Below are positions 38,735 to 46,746 of a stretch of 64,000 bases of DNA, piece after piece. Position 1 is the stretch's first letter; each line of letters begins with the position of its first letter. The stretch is taken from positions 2,728,001-2,792,000 of the forward strand of contig OZ244050.1 of NCBI GenBank assembly GCA_965215115.1. Reading direction: 5' to 3'. Source of the DNA: CALDTK01 sp965215115. GTDB taxonomy: Bacteria > Bacteroidota > Bacteroidia > Chitinophagales > Saprospiraceae. The notes beneath the pieces were generated by a model. The model worked only from the letters and a program-made list of their open reading frames with translations, was not told where the DNA came from and ran no database searches. Position numbers and translations under genes: made by a program.

Positions 38735-39808
38735 GTGACCCGCTTTTCGTTCCTCTCCCTCGTCGCCTGCGCCTGCGCCGCCTGCAATCCCTTCGCCTCC
38801 CGCAGCATCCACGACGCCGCTTACGATCCGGCCGCCGTCCCCGCCGCACCCGACTACAGCCTCGACGCCAACTGGGCGGCCCTCCCCGACCGCGAAGACG
38901 CCGCCGATGGGTTCCCGCCCGACAGCCGCTACCCCGACCGGCAGGCCACCGCCCCCGCCGATGTGTTCTTCGTCTACCCCACGCTCTACACCGCCGAGCC
39001 GAAGGGCCGCTTCCCGTGGAACGCCTCCGTGACGGACGCCGAGCTCAACGAGCGTATCGACGACTCCACCATCCGCCTCCAGGCCAGCGTCTTCAATGCC
39101 GCCGGGCGCGTCTACAGCCCGCGCTACCGCCAGGCACACATCTCGGCCTACTACACCGACGACGAGTCAAAATCTTCGGCCGCCTTCGACACCGCGTACG
39201 CTGATATCAGGCGCGCCTTCGAGGTGTTTTTGCGAAAGCACAACGACGGCCGCCCCATCATCATCGCTGGACACTCGCAGGGCACGACCATGACCAAGCG
39301 CCTCGTGCGCGACTACTTCGACCCGGGCGGACCGCAGCTCGCGGGCAGTGGCCTTCCGGCAAAACTCGTTGCGGCCTACCTCGTCGGCATCCCGGTAGAG
39401 CCGGATTGGTTTGACGATTTCGAAGTTTGCAACACCGCCACACAAACCGGCTGCTTCGTGAGCTGGCGCACGTGGCAACGCCCGGCCATGCCGAAGGGCA
39501 CCGGGTCCGGGAGCACCGCGCGGCGACCGGCCCTGGTCGTCAACCCGCTGTCCTGGACGACCGACACCACCCTCGTGTCCGCGTCCGAGAACCCCGGCGG
39601 GACCCTGCGCAAGCTCGAGCTCATTGATGAGATCGCCGACGCCCAGGTGCACGACGGCATACTGTGGACCCACCGCCCGGACTTCTTCGGCAAGCGCATC
39701 ATCCGCATGGACAACTGGCACGTGGCCGACTACGGACTCTACTACGAGAGCGTGCGCCGCAACGCCGTGGCGCGCGTGGAAGCCTTCACGCAGCGCGAGC
39801 AGCAATAG
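38735..39808 (+). CDS. DUF3089-family lipoprotein (alpha/beta hydrolase-like)
   Basis: 357 residues, GTG start. The N-terminus has a lipobox-like CACAAC. The body has DVFFVYPTLYT, YSPRYRQAHISAYYT and the nucleophile elbow IIIAGHSQGTTM, which define DUF3089, a family of putative secreted esterases. Substrate unknown. Mini-hairpins: 39228-39239 (FLRKHN) and 39351-39364 (GCC/GGC, read LPAKL). Confidence 0.85.
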   Translation: MTRFSFLSLVACACAACNPFASRSIHDAAYDPAAVPAAPDYSLDANWAALPDREDAADGFPPDSRYPDRQATAPADVFFVYPTLYTAEPKGRFPWNASVTDAELNERIDDSTIRLQASVFNAAGRVYSPRYRQAHISAYYTDDESKSSAAFDTAYADIRRAFEVFLRKHNDGRPIIIAGHSQGTTMTKRLVRDYFDPGGPQLAGSGLPAKLVAAYLVGIPVEPDWFDDFEVCNTATQTGCFVSWRTWQRPAMPKGTGSGSTARRPALVVNPLSWTTDTTLVSASENPGGTLRKLELIDEIADAQVHDGILWTHRPDFFGKRIIRMDNWHVADYGLYYESVRRNAVARVEAFTQREQQ

Positions 39809-39853
39809 GGCCGTACGGCCAGCGGCTACGATCTCATCGCGGGCCATGCAACT

Positions 39854-41506
39854 TCACCGCCGCGCGAACTGCCCCGCCTCCCGCGCGAAGGCCTCGTCGT
39901 CCATCAGGGCCGTGAGCGTACGGAACACCCGCGCGTCGGCCTCCGCCGCGCGCGCGGCTAGCTCGAGGCCCTTCTCGCGAAGCTCCGCCCTGCCCTCCGG
40001 GTACAGCGATCGCAGGTGCGTGAGGCCGACCAACAACTGCCGGGCACGTTTTGGCGGGAGTTCACCGCCGAGCGCCTCCACGTACGCGACGCCCGCTTCG
40101 AGCGAAGGCAGGTAGTCTAGGTAGGTGGACAGGCAGAGGGCGGCCTGCTCGTTTTGGCGAAAGCCCCAGTCTAGCAACTCCTGTGCCCCTCGCTGATCGG
40201 CGATCTTGGTACGCAGAAGCTCCGCGGCGGCCACCGGCTTGCCACCCTGCGTGAGCTGCGAGACGCGCCGGCGGTACAGGCCCTCGGCGTCGTCGTGGCG
40301 ACCGAGCTCCGCGGCGCAGTCCCCGGCCTCCTCGAGGCGGTTGCACTCCTCGAACAGCGCGCGCGCCTTGCCGAAGGCCTTGCCGGCGCGGTACTCCTCC
40401 GCGGCCCGCGCGCGGTCGCCGAGCTTACGGAGGTAAATCTCCGCCGCCTGGAGCGGCTTGCCGTTCGACGCCAGGTAGTTCGCCGCGCGCCGCGGGTCGT
40501 TCATGAGTTTGAGGTACACGAAGGCCACCTCCTCGTGCTTGCCGAGCTTCGCGAGGGCCGTGGCGTTGCGCTCGTACATCTGCTGCAGGGCCACGAATTG
40601 CTCGTTGTCGTAGGCGTAGCCCGCGCCGGAGCCGCTGTTGCGCGAGCCCGTCATGTACGACAGCCGCGACCAGTAGCGCCGGAGGCGGTAGTCGACCTCG
40701 CGCAGGTCACGCGGAGCGCCATCGGTGCCGAGGGTGTCGAGCGGCGGGGAGCAGCGCATGGCCGCGAGCGGGTCGCGCTCGTAGAGGCGGCGCAGCAGTT
40801 CGAGCTCATCGCCGTCGCGCTGGCGGAGTTCGTCGAGGACCTCCTGGGGCGGGCGGTCGCCGGCGAGTTTGCGGGCGAGGGATTGCGAGAGCTTCCCCCC
40901 CTTTAGGAGGGTTTCGAGCGATTCCATCTTAATGAGTTCGACGCCGCTCAGGGGGCGGAGGGCATCGAAGGGAATGGGCTTTTGGTCGGCTTTCGCCAAA
41001 ACCTGCTCCTCGAGCGCCGGCGGGGCCGCGACCTGGATCGGCGGGAGGCGCCACGATTGACGCTCGGCCACGGGCGGGACCCGCAGCTCGAGCGCACGCT
41101 CGGCGGGCGCCGCAATGAGGCTCGACCAGGCGGGCAGACGGTGTAAGCGTTGAGGCTCCTTACCCGGCAACCATAAAATCAACTGTCCCGCCTGCGACGG
41201 GAACGCGCCCGCGAGTTCGGCGGGCATCAGCGGCGGGAACAGCGCCGCGCTCGGTGGGGCAAACAGTTGCTCGCCGAGGCACTGTAGGGAAACGCTGGCG
41301 CGCGAAAGACGGCCCAGGCGCGGCCTCACGCCCCCGGCCCAGCGCAGCACCGCCGCCCGATCGTCGACGGGGTAGAGCTCGAGTTCCGCGGCGGGCAAAC
41401 CCGTCTCGTCGAGCGCCCGCAGCCACGCGGCCGGTCCGCCGGACGGGACGTACAGCGCGGCCACCTCGCCGGGGGTGTCGTGTGCGTAGCGCAGGTGGAG
41501 CTTCAT
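39854..41506 (-). CDS. Last gene of a MoxR-vWA-bpX-like operon: TPR-type repeat protein
   Basis: 550 residues. The N-terminal 250 residues (MKLHLRYAHDTPGEVAALYV; LQCLGEQLF; AGQLILWLPG) resemble the bpX-type domains of MoxR-vWA-beta-propeller systems. The C-terminal part is TPR-like helical repeats (YERNATALAKLGKHEEVAFV, AANYLASNGKPLQAAEIYL, CNRLEEAGDCAAELGRHDDA). It overlaps the vWA-like gene by 4 bp (ATGA). The exact bpX class is uncertain. Mini-hairpins: 40049, 40152, 40988. Confidence 0.7.
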   Translation of the reverse strand: MKLHLRYAHDTPGEVAALYVPSGGPAAWLRALDETGLPAAELELYPVDDRAAVLRWAGGVRPRLGRLSRASVSLQCLGEQLFAPPSAALFPPLMPAELAGAFPSQAGQLILWLPGKEPQRLHRLPAWSSLIAAPAERALELRVPPVAERQSWRLPPIQVAAPPALEEQVLAKADQKPIPFDALRPLSGVELIKMESLETLLKGGKLSQSLARKLAGDRPPQEVLDELRQRDGDELELLRRLYERDPLAAMRCSPPLDTLGTDGAPRDLREVDYRLRRYWSRLSYMTGSRNSGSGAGYAYDNEQFVALQQMYERNATALAKLGKHEEVAFVYLKLMNDPRRAANYLASNGKPLQAAEIYLRKLGDRARAAEEYRAGKAFGKARALFEECNRLEEAGDCAAELGRHDDAEGLYRRRVSQLTQGGKPVAAAELLRTKIADQRGAQELLDWGFRQNEQAALCLSTYLDYLPSLEAGVAYVEALGGELPPKRARQLLVGLTHLRSLYPEGRAELREKGLELAARAAEADARVFRTLTALMDDEAFAREAGQFARR

Positions 41507-42959
41507 CGCGAGATCGGTTTGCGGGTCGGTTTGTCGACCTGAAAGTAGCCCAGCGAGCGCCGCCGCGTACCCTCGACGAGGAAGGATTCGACGCGGCCCT
41601 CGCGCGCGACGGCGATGAGGTGGACGCGCAGACCCGGCCGCTCCCGCAAGACGGCGTTGAAGCCAAGGTCGGCGAGGATGCTAGCGTGCGAAATCAGCGT
41701 GATGCTGGTCGGCCCACCAGCTCCCGATTTAGCGGCCTTCGACTCAGCGGCGAGCAATGCGCTCAGGCTGGCCGCGCAGCTGAGGCCCGCGCTCTGGACG
41801 TTGAGTCCCGTGATCCAGGCTTCCTTCGTCGCGGAAGCCATCACGTGGGGCTCCTCGGCGAGGAGGTAGGCGTCGATGCCGCGCTTGCGGTAGTGGTTCT
41901 GCTGCAGCGCCAGCGCCGTCGCGAAGGCCAGCAGTCGGGGCGTCCCCCACATCGGGAGCGTGCAATCCACCGCCACGACGGCGCTCTCGGTCTGCGGCAA
42001 GGCCGGCGGTTCGCGCTGGAGGTAGAGGGCCTCGCCGTTGGCGACGCGCGCCGCGAAGGCCTCCGGGTCGTAGGCGTGTTCGGACAGCAGCAGCCCGTCG
42101 AGCGGGCCGCGGTTGCTGATGTCGGCGACGCCCCCGAGGCGCGGGGCCTGGTTTTGGCGAAAGCTGGCCGGCACCCGCAGGCCCGCCGACACCAGCGGCA
42201 CGTACTGCGCGAAGCGGGCCGTGTCAGGACGAGCGAGGAGTTGACTCACCAGGTCATCGGCCAGGCCGCCGATCGGGGCCACATCGACGCGGAGGCTATC
42301 CTCGTCTATCCAGTCGGGCTCCATGAGGAAGTCGGCCGCCAGGAGGAGGGCATCGGTGGTGGGGTAGCGGGCGAGGGCGTAGCTCAGGGCCGTGAGCCCG
42401 GTGTAGAAGTTGGCGCCCTTGCTGGGGTCTTTGGGACTCAGGTGTGCCTCCAGTCGGCCATCTCGCGCACGAGGCGGCGGCTCGTGGACTGCTTGAGGTG
42501 CTGGTGCGTCTTGTTGAGCAGTACGTGCAGCACGCGGATGCGCGCCGGCCCGCGGCGGTAGTGGTCGGGGAGCCCACGCAAGACCTCGATGCCGGTCGTG
42601 TCGTCGGAGCTGCGCGTGAGCCAGTTGTAGCGACTCGACGCTAAGTCTTCGAATAGATCGGCGACGCCCCCGGTCATCGTACCCGTCAAAGCCATGGCGA
42701 GGACGACGGCCGAGAAGGGCGGCAGGTGCTCGTCGGGTAGGGTGCCCAGCACCTCGGCGACCTGCGGGAGGTAAGCGACGGTGAAGCGGCGGCCGGTGGA
42801 CAACGCTGGTGGGGGCTTGAACGGGGGCTTTGCCTCCAGGCTGACGGAAAAAAGGACGCCTGTCGCCCCCGGCCCGACGAAGCCCACCGCCCCCTCCTCG
42901 TAGTCGATCTCCCAGAAGGCCTCCGGCGGGGGCGTGACGTAATAGGCGAGGGTGAGCAT
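41503..42959 (-). CDS. vWA-like protein of the MoxR operon (frame break near 42440)
   Basis: The first 170 residues (MLTLAYYVTPPPEAFWEIDY to LVREMADW) are in one frame, and the rest (SPKDPSKGANFYTGLTAL to KPISR) in the next, so an indel near 42440 is likely. The C-terminal half has AVVAVDCTLPMWGTPRLLAF, a degenerate MIDAS (D-x-T-x-x-x-G), and SITLISHASI, consistent with a von Willebrand A fold. In MoxR systems the vWA partner recruits targets for the ATPase. Mini-hairpin: 42152-42165 (G-T wobble). Confidence 0.65.
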
Positions 42960-43009
42960 CGGGATGAGCGAAGGTCGGGATCGAAGCTTGGGTTTTGGCG
43001 AAAGCCGGA

Positions 43010-43084
43010 CCGCCTTCACGCGCTTTTGCCTGCACACACGTATGCATGCACACACGTTTGCATGCAAGCGTATGTGCACACTCG
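43010..43084. repeat. Alternating purine-pyrimidine TGCATGCACACACG repeats
   Basis: Words such as GCATGCA, CACACGT and GTATGTGCACA repeat and partly pair as an inverted repeat in the only non-overlapping spacer of the MoxR operon. The near-perfect alternation of purines and pyrimidines could favour Z-DNA. A mini-hairpin (42993-43006) lies next to it. Confidence 0.65.
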
Positions 43085-43849
43085 CTACACCCCCCATTCC
43101 ACCTTCTGCACGAGCCTGCGGGGCGGTGTCGCCTCACTGTACCTAGCGTTCGCGTACGCGAGCGACTGCCACGCGTGTGCGGGTACGATGGTGTAGCTCC
43201 CGTCGGCGTGCCACACGACGGTGTCTGAGTCGGCTTTCGCCAAAACCTGCCGCACCTCCATCACCAGCGCGGGGTGTTCGAAGCGGTAGCCGAGGGGCAC
43301 GAGGTCGCCTTCGCCCGCGAAAGCCTCGCCGGGCAGCGGCAACAGCGGCGTACCACGCAACAGCGCCCGCCCGTCCACCCAGCAAAATCGGATGCGCTCC
43401 AAACGAACACTCGCGAAGGTGGCGGCGTATGACCGACCGCTATCGAGCAACTGCGCACAGTAGGCCGCGTCGAGCCACAGCGCCGTCGGAGCCGGCGGCG
43501 TAGGATCGGCTACGAGACGCCAGGGCAAAACCTCGATGCTGGCTCGCCCGGACTGCACAACCGCGCCTTCGTCGACGATCCCGGGAGCAGCGAGCGGTAA
43601 GCGCTGGTGCAAGGGCCACCACGCCAGCCGCGGCACAGTCGCAAACGGGAGGCGCTCCCCGTCACGGTGGAGTCCGTCCTCCGCGACGGTGAGCAACTCC
43701 GCCCCCGGGATCGCCGGCGCCGCACCCTCCGCGAAACCCCGCAGGTAAACCCCGCCCGGAACAGCGTCCGCCGACTCAACGCCGGCGTCCGCGCGGTAGG
43801 CGTAGAGCAGCGCCACGCGCTCCTCCGGGACGTAGAGCCAGCGCGTCAC
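43085..43849 (-). CDS. bpX-like protein of the MoxR operon
   Basis: 255 residues from GTG 43849 (VTRWLYVPEERVALLYAYR), overlapping the ATPase stop as GTGA. Beta-rich with AHAWQSLAYANARY, WHADGSYTIV and VLAKADSDTV; the layout fits the bpX components that accompany MoxR and vWA proteins. The family assignment is from context. Mini-hairpin: 43232-43245. Confidence 0.55.
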   Translation of the reverse strand: MTRWLYVPEERVALLYAYRADAGVESADAVPGGVYLRGFAEGAAPAIPGAELLTVAEDGLHRDGERLPFATVPRLAWWPLHQRLPLAAPGIVDEGAVVQSGRASIEVLPWRLVADPTPPAPTALWLDAAYCAQLLDSGRSYAATFASVRLERIRFCWVDGRALLRGTPLLPLPGEAFAGEGDLVPLGYRFEHPALVMEVRQVLAKADSDTVVWHADGSYTIVPAHAWQSLAYANARYSEATPPRRLVQKVEWGV

Positions 43850-45024
43850 GAGCGGGCGAGGATGTTTTGCCAGAAGGCCTCCACCCTGCCCGTGAGCGCG
43901 TCGCGACCGACGCCCTCGGCGAGCCACGGCAGCTGGTCCTGGAGGTGGCGCAGTTCGTCCTTGAGGGCACTGCGGCGGCGAGCATCGGCGGCGGACCACT
44001 CGGCCTCGATGCGGTCGAGTTCGACGGCGAGGGATTCGGCGTCGGGGCCGCGGCGGTGGGCCTGCGGGTGCGCGGCGGGGGAGGTGGCCTCCTGTAGCGC
44101 GGCATCGACGAGGGCGGCGAGCGGCGCGATCTGCTCGTCGCTGTCCCACACGTAGCGCATCACCCAGAGGTCGGAGCGGTCGACGGTGTCGCGACCGCAC
44201 AGCAGCGCGCTCGCCGCGATCAGATTCTGGATCTTGACCGCGCGCCGGTCCGAAATCTGGACGCCGAGCCGGCGCGCGGACAGGATCAGTTCGAGGTAGG
44301 CCTCCGCCACGGGCGCTACGTCCATATTTCGACACCGCACCTGCAGCGCGCGTACGCTTTCCGCACTCACCTGCGGTAGTTCGGCCACCGAACGTGCACT
44401 GAGCGCACGCCCCGCGGTGAGCACGTCCGGCAACTGCGCGGGCGACACCTGTTGACAGCGGACCCTGAGCAAAAATCGATCGAAGAGGGCCTCCAGGGCC
44501 TCGTCGTCGGGCAGGTGATTGCTGGCGCCCGCGAAGAGCAGCGCCGGTAGCTCGCGCGTCTCCTGCCCGCGGCGGAAGCGCCGTTCGTTGAGCGCCAGCA
44601 GCAGACTGTTGAGGATGGCGGAGTTGGCGTTGAAGATTTCGTCGAGGAAGACCGTCGTCGCCTCGGGCAGCATCCCGGCCGTATTCGTCACCAGATCCCC
44701 TTCGCGCAGGCGCCGCAGGTCGAAGGGCCCGAACAGTTCGCTCGGTTCTGTAAAGCGCGTCAATAAATACTCGAAGGCCCCGCCCCGCCCGCCCGCGGGG
44801 TCCGTACCCACTCCGTCGTCGCTGATGCCGGCGGTGAGCGTGCTCACGAGGGCCGACTTGGCCGTACCCGGCGGGCCGTACAGGAACACGTTCTCGCCGG
44901 CAACCAGGGCCACGGCCATCACGTCGAGGATTTCGTCCTTCCCGACGAAGCGCCGCTTAGCCTCCGCGACGAGCTCGACGAGGGCCGCGGCGGTGGTCGG
45001 GGGCGGGGATGTAAGTGTGGTCAC
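43846..45024 (-). CDS. MoxR-family AAA+ ATPase
   Basis: 392 residues from GTG 45024. Walker A GPPGTAKSAL, Walker B VFLDEIFNANSAIL, sensor 1 FAGASNH and the arginine-finger region LFDRFLLRVRC mark a MoxR ATPase. The C-terminal 120 residues (EWSAADARRRSALKDELRHL) form a helical, possibly coiled-coil tail. It is the motor of the operon and overlaps both neighbours by 4 bp (GTGA). A degenerate mini-hairpin (loop AGAA) is at 43865-43878. Confidence 0.9.
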   Translation of the reverse strand: MTTLTSPPPTTAAALVELVAEAKRRFVGKDEILDVMAVALVAGENVFLYGPPGTAKSALVSTLTAGISDDGVGTDPAGGRGGAFEYLLTRFTEPSELFGPFDLRRLREGDLVTNTAGMLPEATTVFLDEIFNANSAILNSLLLALNERRFRRGQETRELPALLFAGASNHLPDDEALEALFDRFLLRVRCQQVSPAQLPDVLTAGRALSARSVAELPQVSAESVRALQVRCRNMDVAPVAEAYLELILSARRLGVQISDRRAVKIQNLIAASALLCGRDTVDRSDLWVMRYVWDSDEQIAPLAALVDAALQEATSPAAHPQAHRRGPDAESLAVELDRIEAEWSAADARRRSALKDELRHLQDQLPWLAEGVGRDALTGRVEAFWQNILARS

Positions 45025-45755
45025 GCTGGCGAAGTACGTTGTTTCTGTGCATCCGCGTAGGCGGGCCAGAGCTGGGCGGCGTACGTCCCGAGGGCGGTCT
45101 CGACGGCGTTGGCGATCTGCGGCGCGACCGTGAGGGCAAGGTGCGAGCGCTCGATGAGGCGGTCGACGTAGAGGCGGCGTAGTGTCGGGTGTGCCCACCA
45201 GGCGTCGAGCGCGGGCGCGGGCGGCTCGGGCAGCAACAGCGCGGTATAAGGCCAGGGCGCGAGCGTAGTCTCGATGGCCTCGACGAGGAGATCGTCGAGG
45301 TAGCGGCTCTTGATTTGCGCGCGGAGCGTGGTGAGGTACCCGAGGCACAGGTCGGCCGAGATCATCTCGCTTGCGCTAAAACCGACATCCGAGCGTTGGC
45401 CGAGGTAGCGCGGGAGCAGGGGCGCGGGCGGTTCGGCGGCGGCGGCAGCGCCAGCGGCGGTGTCGTCGGCACCCTCTTTACCTGCTGTCGCTCCCGACGA
45501 CAGCAGGTCCCCCGGCGGGGCATACCACTCGTGCGCCGCGGCCACGAAGCACTCGAAACCATAGACGGCGGCCGCATGGTGGAACTCCGGCGCGGGTCCC
45601 GGCAGGGCGGCGGCGTTGCGGTGGTAGCGTTGCCGCAAAACCTGCGCTACTTCGTCCCGCTCGGTCGGCAGGAGCGGCGTGAGGTCTCGCGCAAGCTCGA
45701 TGGCCTCGCCCTGGAGCAGTGCGTACGCTGTGCCCGCCGCAGAGTAGCTTGTCAC
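45021..45755 (-). CDS. First gene of the MoxR operon, unknown family
   Basis: 244 residues beginning at GTG 45755 (VTSYSAAGTAYALLQGEA). A mostly helical protein with an alanine-rich linker (ADDTAAGAAAAAEPP) and a C-terminal segment with LLVEAIETTLAPWPYTALLL. No known motif was recognised. Its start codon is only 20 bp from that of the divergent 45776 gene. It contains a perfect 10-bp inverted repeat (45481-45507) and mini-hairpins at 45368-45381 and 45627-45640 (GCG/CGC). Confidence 0.55.
   Translation of the reverse strand: MTSYSAAGTAYALLQGEAIELARDLTPLLPTERDEVAQVLRQRYHRNAAALPGPAPEFHHAAAVYGFECFVAAAHEWYAPPGDLLSSGATAGKEGADDTAAGAAAAAEPPAPLLPRYLGQRSDVGFSASEMISADLCLGYLTTLRAQIKSRYLDDLLVEAIETTLAPWPYTALLLPEPPAPALDAWWAHPTLRRLYVDRLIERSHLALTVAPQIANAVETALGTYAAQLWPAYADAQKQRTSPA
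45481..45507. repeat. Intragenic perfect inverted repeat
   Basis: CCTGCTGTCG and CGACAGCAGG separated by seven bases, inside the first MoxR-operon gene. It is unrelated in sequence to the other repeat families. Confidence 0.85.
45627..45640 (-). repeat. Mini-hairpin repeat TTTT-GCG-GCAA-CGC
   Basis: Stem GCG/CGC with loop GCAA, a stem type shared only with the intergenic copy at 63629-63642. Confidence 0.8.
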
Positions 45756-45775
45756 CGCCGCAAGATCGGCCGCCT

Positions 45776-46228
45776 ATGTCGATGCCGCCGCGCCGTGATC
45801 TATTGTTTGTGGGGGTGCAGTTCGCGTTGCTGTTCGCGTTGGGGATCGACCCCGTAGACTTCGCTTACCCAGTTCCGCCGCTCCTCCGCTACGTCGGGTG
45901 GACGGCGGCCGGCCTCGCGGTGCTCGCAGGCCTGCTGGCCGTACTCCAGCTCGGCACCAACCTCACGCCCTGGCCCACGCCCAGGTCGGGCAGTGCGCTC
46001 GTCACCACCGGACTCTACGCCTGGGCGCGGCACCCGATCTACGCTTGTTTAGCCGGCTTCGCCCTCGCGCTCACCCTCGCGACCGGCAGCGTCTGGCGCC
46101 TCGGACTCGCCCTGGCGCTCCTCGGCCTGTTTTGGCGCAAAGCCACCTACGAAGAAAGCCTGCTACAGAAGCGCTACCCATCGTACGGCTCGTACGCGGA
46201 ACAAGTCGAGCGCTTCGGCTTTTTTTGA
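45776..46228 (+). CDS. Isoprenylcysteine-carboxyl-methyltransferase-like membrane protein
   Basis: 150 residues with four hydrophobic segments and the family signature GLYAWARHPIYACL followed by EESLLQKRYPSYGSYAEQVERFGFF at the C-terminus, which forms the SAM pocket in ICMT/PEMT enzymes. The target is unknown. A mini-hairpin variant with a five-base loop (46130-46144) is read LFWRKATYEE, overlapping a conserved region. Confidence 0.8.
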   Translation: MSMPPRRDLLFVGVQFALLFALGIDPVDFAYPVPPLLRYVGWTAAGLAVLAGLLAVLQLGTNLTPWPTPRSGSALVTTGLYAWARHPIYACLAGFALALTLATGSVWRLGLALALLGLFWRKATYEESLLQKRYPSYGSYAEQVERFGFF

Positions 46229-46346
46229 GGAGCATGGATCTAGGAACATGGAACATGGATCCAGGAGCATGGACCCATGCTGGGGAGCTTTCCTGGATGC
46301 GTCCCCCAAAGCAATCCAGCCTCCATGCTCCATGCTCCATGCTCCT
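46228..46346. repeat. Heptad-built inverted repeat (AGCATGG words)
   Basis: AGGAGCATGGATC and further GGAACATGG words on the left pair with CCATGCTCCATGCTCCATGCTCCT on the right. It begins at the methyltransferase stop and occupies the whole spacer to the monooxygenase gene. Confidence 0.85.
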
Positions 46347-46358
46347 TAAATCCCCCCC

Positions 46359-46661
46359 ATGGTCTACCTCACCGTCCAGTTCTACATCCAGCCCGACAGG
46401 GTCGCCGAGGCCGAGGCGCTCTTTCGCCAACACGTCGCCGACGGGAGCCGCGACCGCGGGAACCTCATGTTCACGATGCTGCGCGACCCGGAGGACCCGG
46501 CGCACTTCACGAGCCTCGAGTGCTGGGCGACCCGCGCCGACATCGACCACCACGACGCCCAGCCGCACCACCCGGTGTTTTTGCGGAAGCTGAAAGAAAT
46601 TCAGGCGCGGGAGAAGGAGGTCCGCATCCTGGAACTCTTTGCGCGGGGGCATGCGCTGTAA
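46359..46661 (+). CDS. Antibiotic-biosynthesis-monooxygenase-fold protein
   Basis: 100 residues forming a ferredoxin-like ABM fold (MVYLTVQFYIQPDRVAEAEA; GNLMFTMLRDPEDPAHFTSL; ECWATRADIDHHDAQPHH). These small dimers act as quinol or haem monooxygenases or have no enzyme role. Mini-hairpin 46579-46590 is read VFLRKL. Confidence 0.8.
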   Translation: MVYLTVQFYIQPDRVAEAEALFRQHVADGSRDRGNLMFTMLRDPEDPAHFTSLECWATRADIDHHDAQPHHPVFLRKLKEIQAREKEVRILELFARGHAL

Positions 46662-46665
46662 GTAC

Positions 46666-46740
46666 GAGTCTAGGCTGGTCTAGCGAGTCTCGGGTCGGTC
46701 GTGTATGCTAGACCCCTAGACCCCTAGACCCCTAGACCCA
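46666..46740. repeat. CTAGACCC tandem repeat with diverged inverted arm
   Basis: Four 8-bp CTAGACCC units at 46707-46740 follow a partial complementary arm (TCTAGGCTGGTCTAGCG) at 46669-46690. The array lies between two convergent genes, monooxygenase and OmpA. Confidence 0.8.
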
Positions 46741-46746
46741 GTCCCC

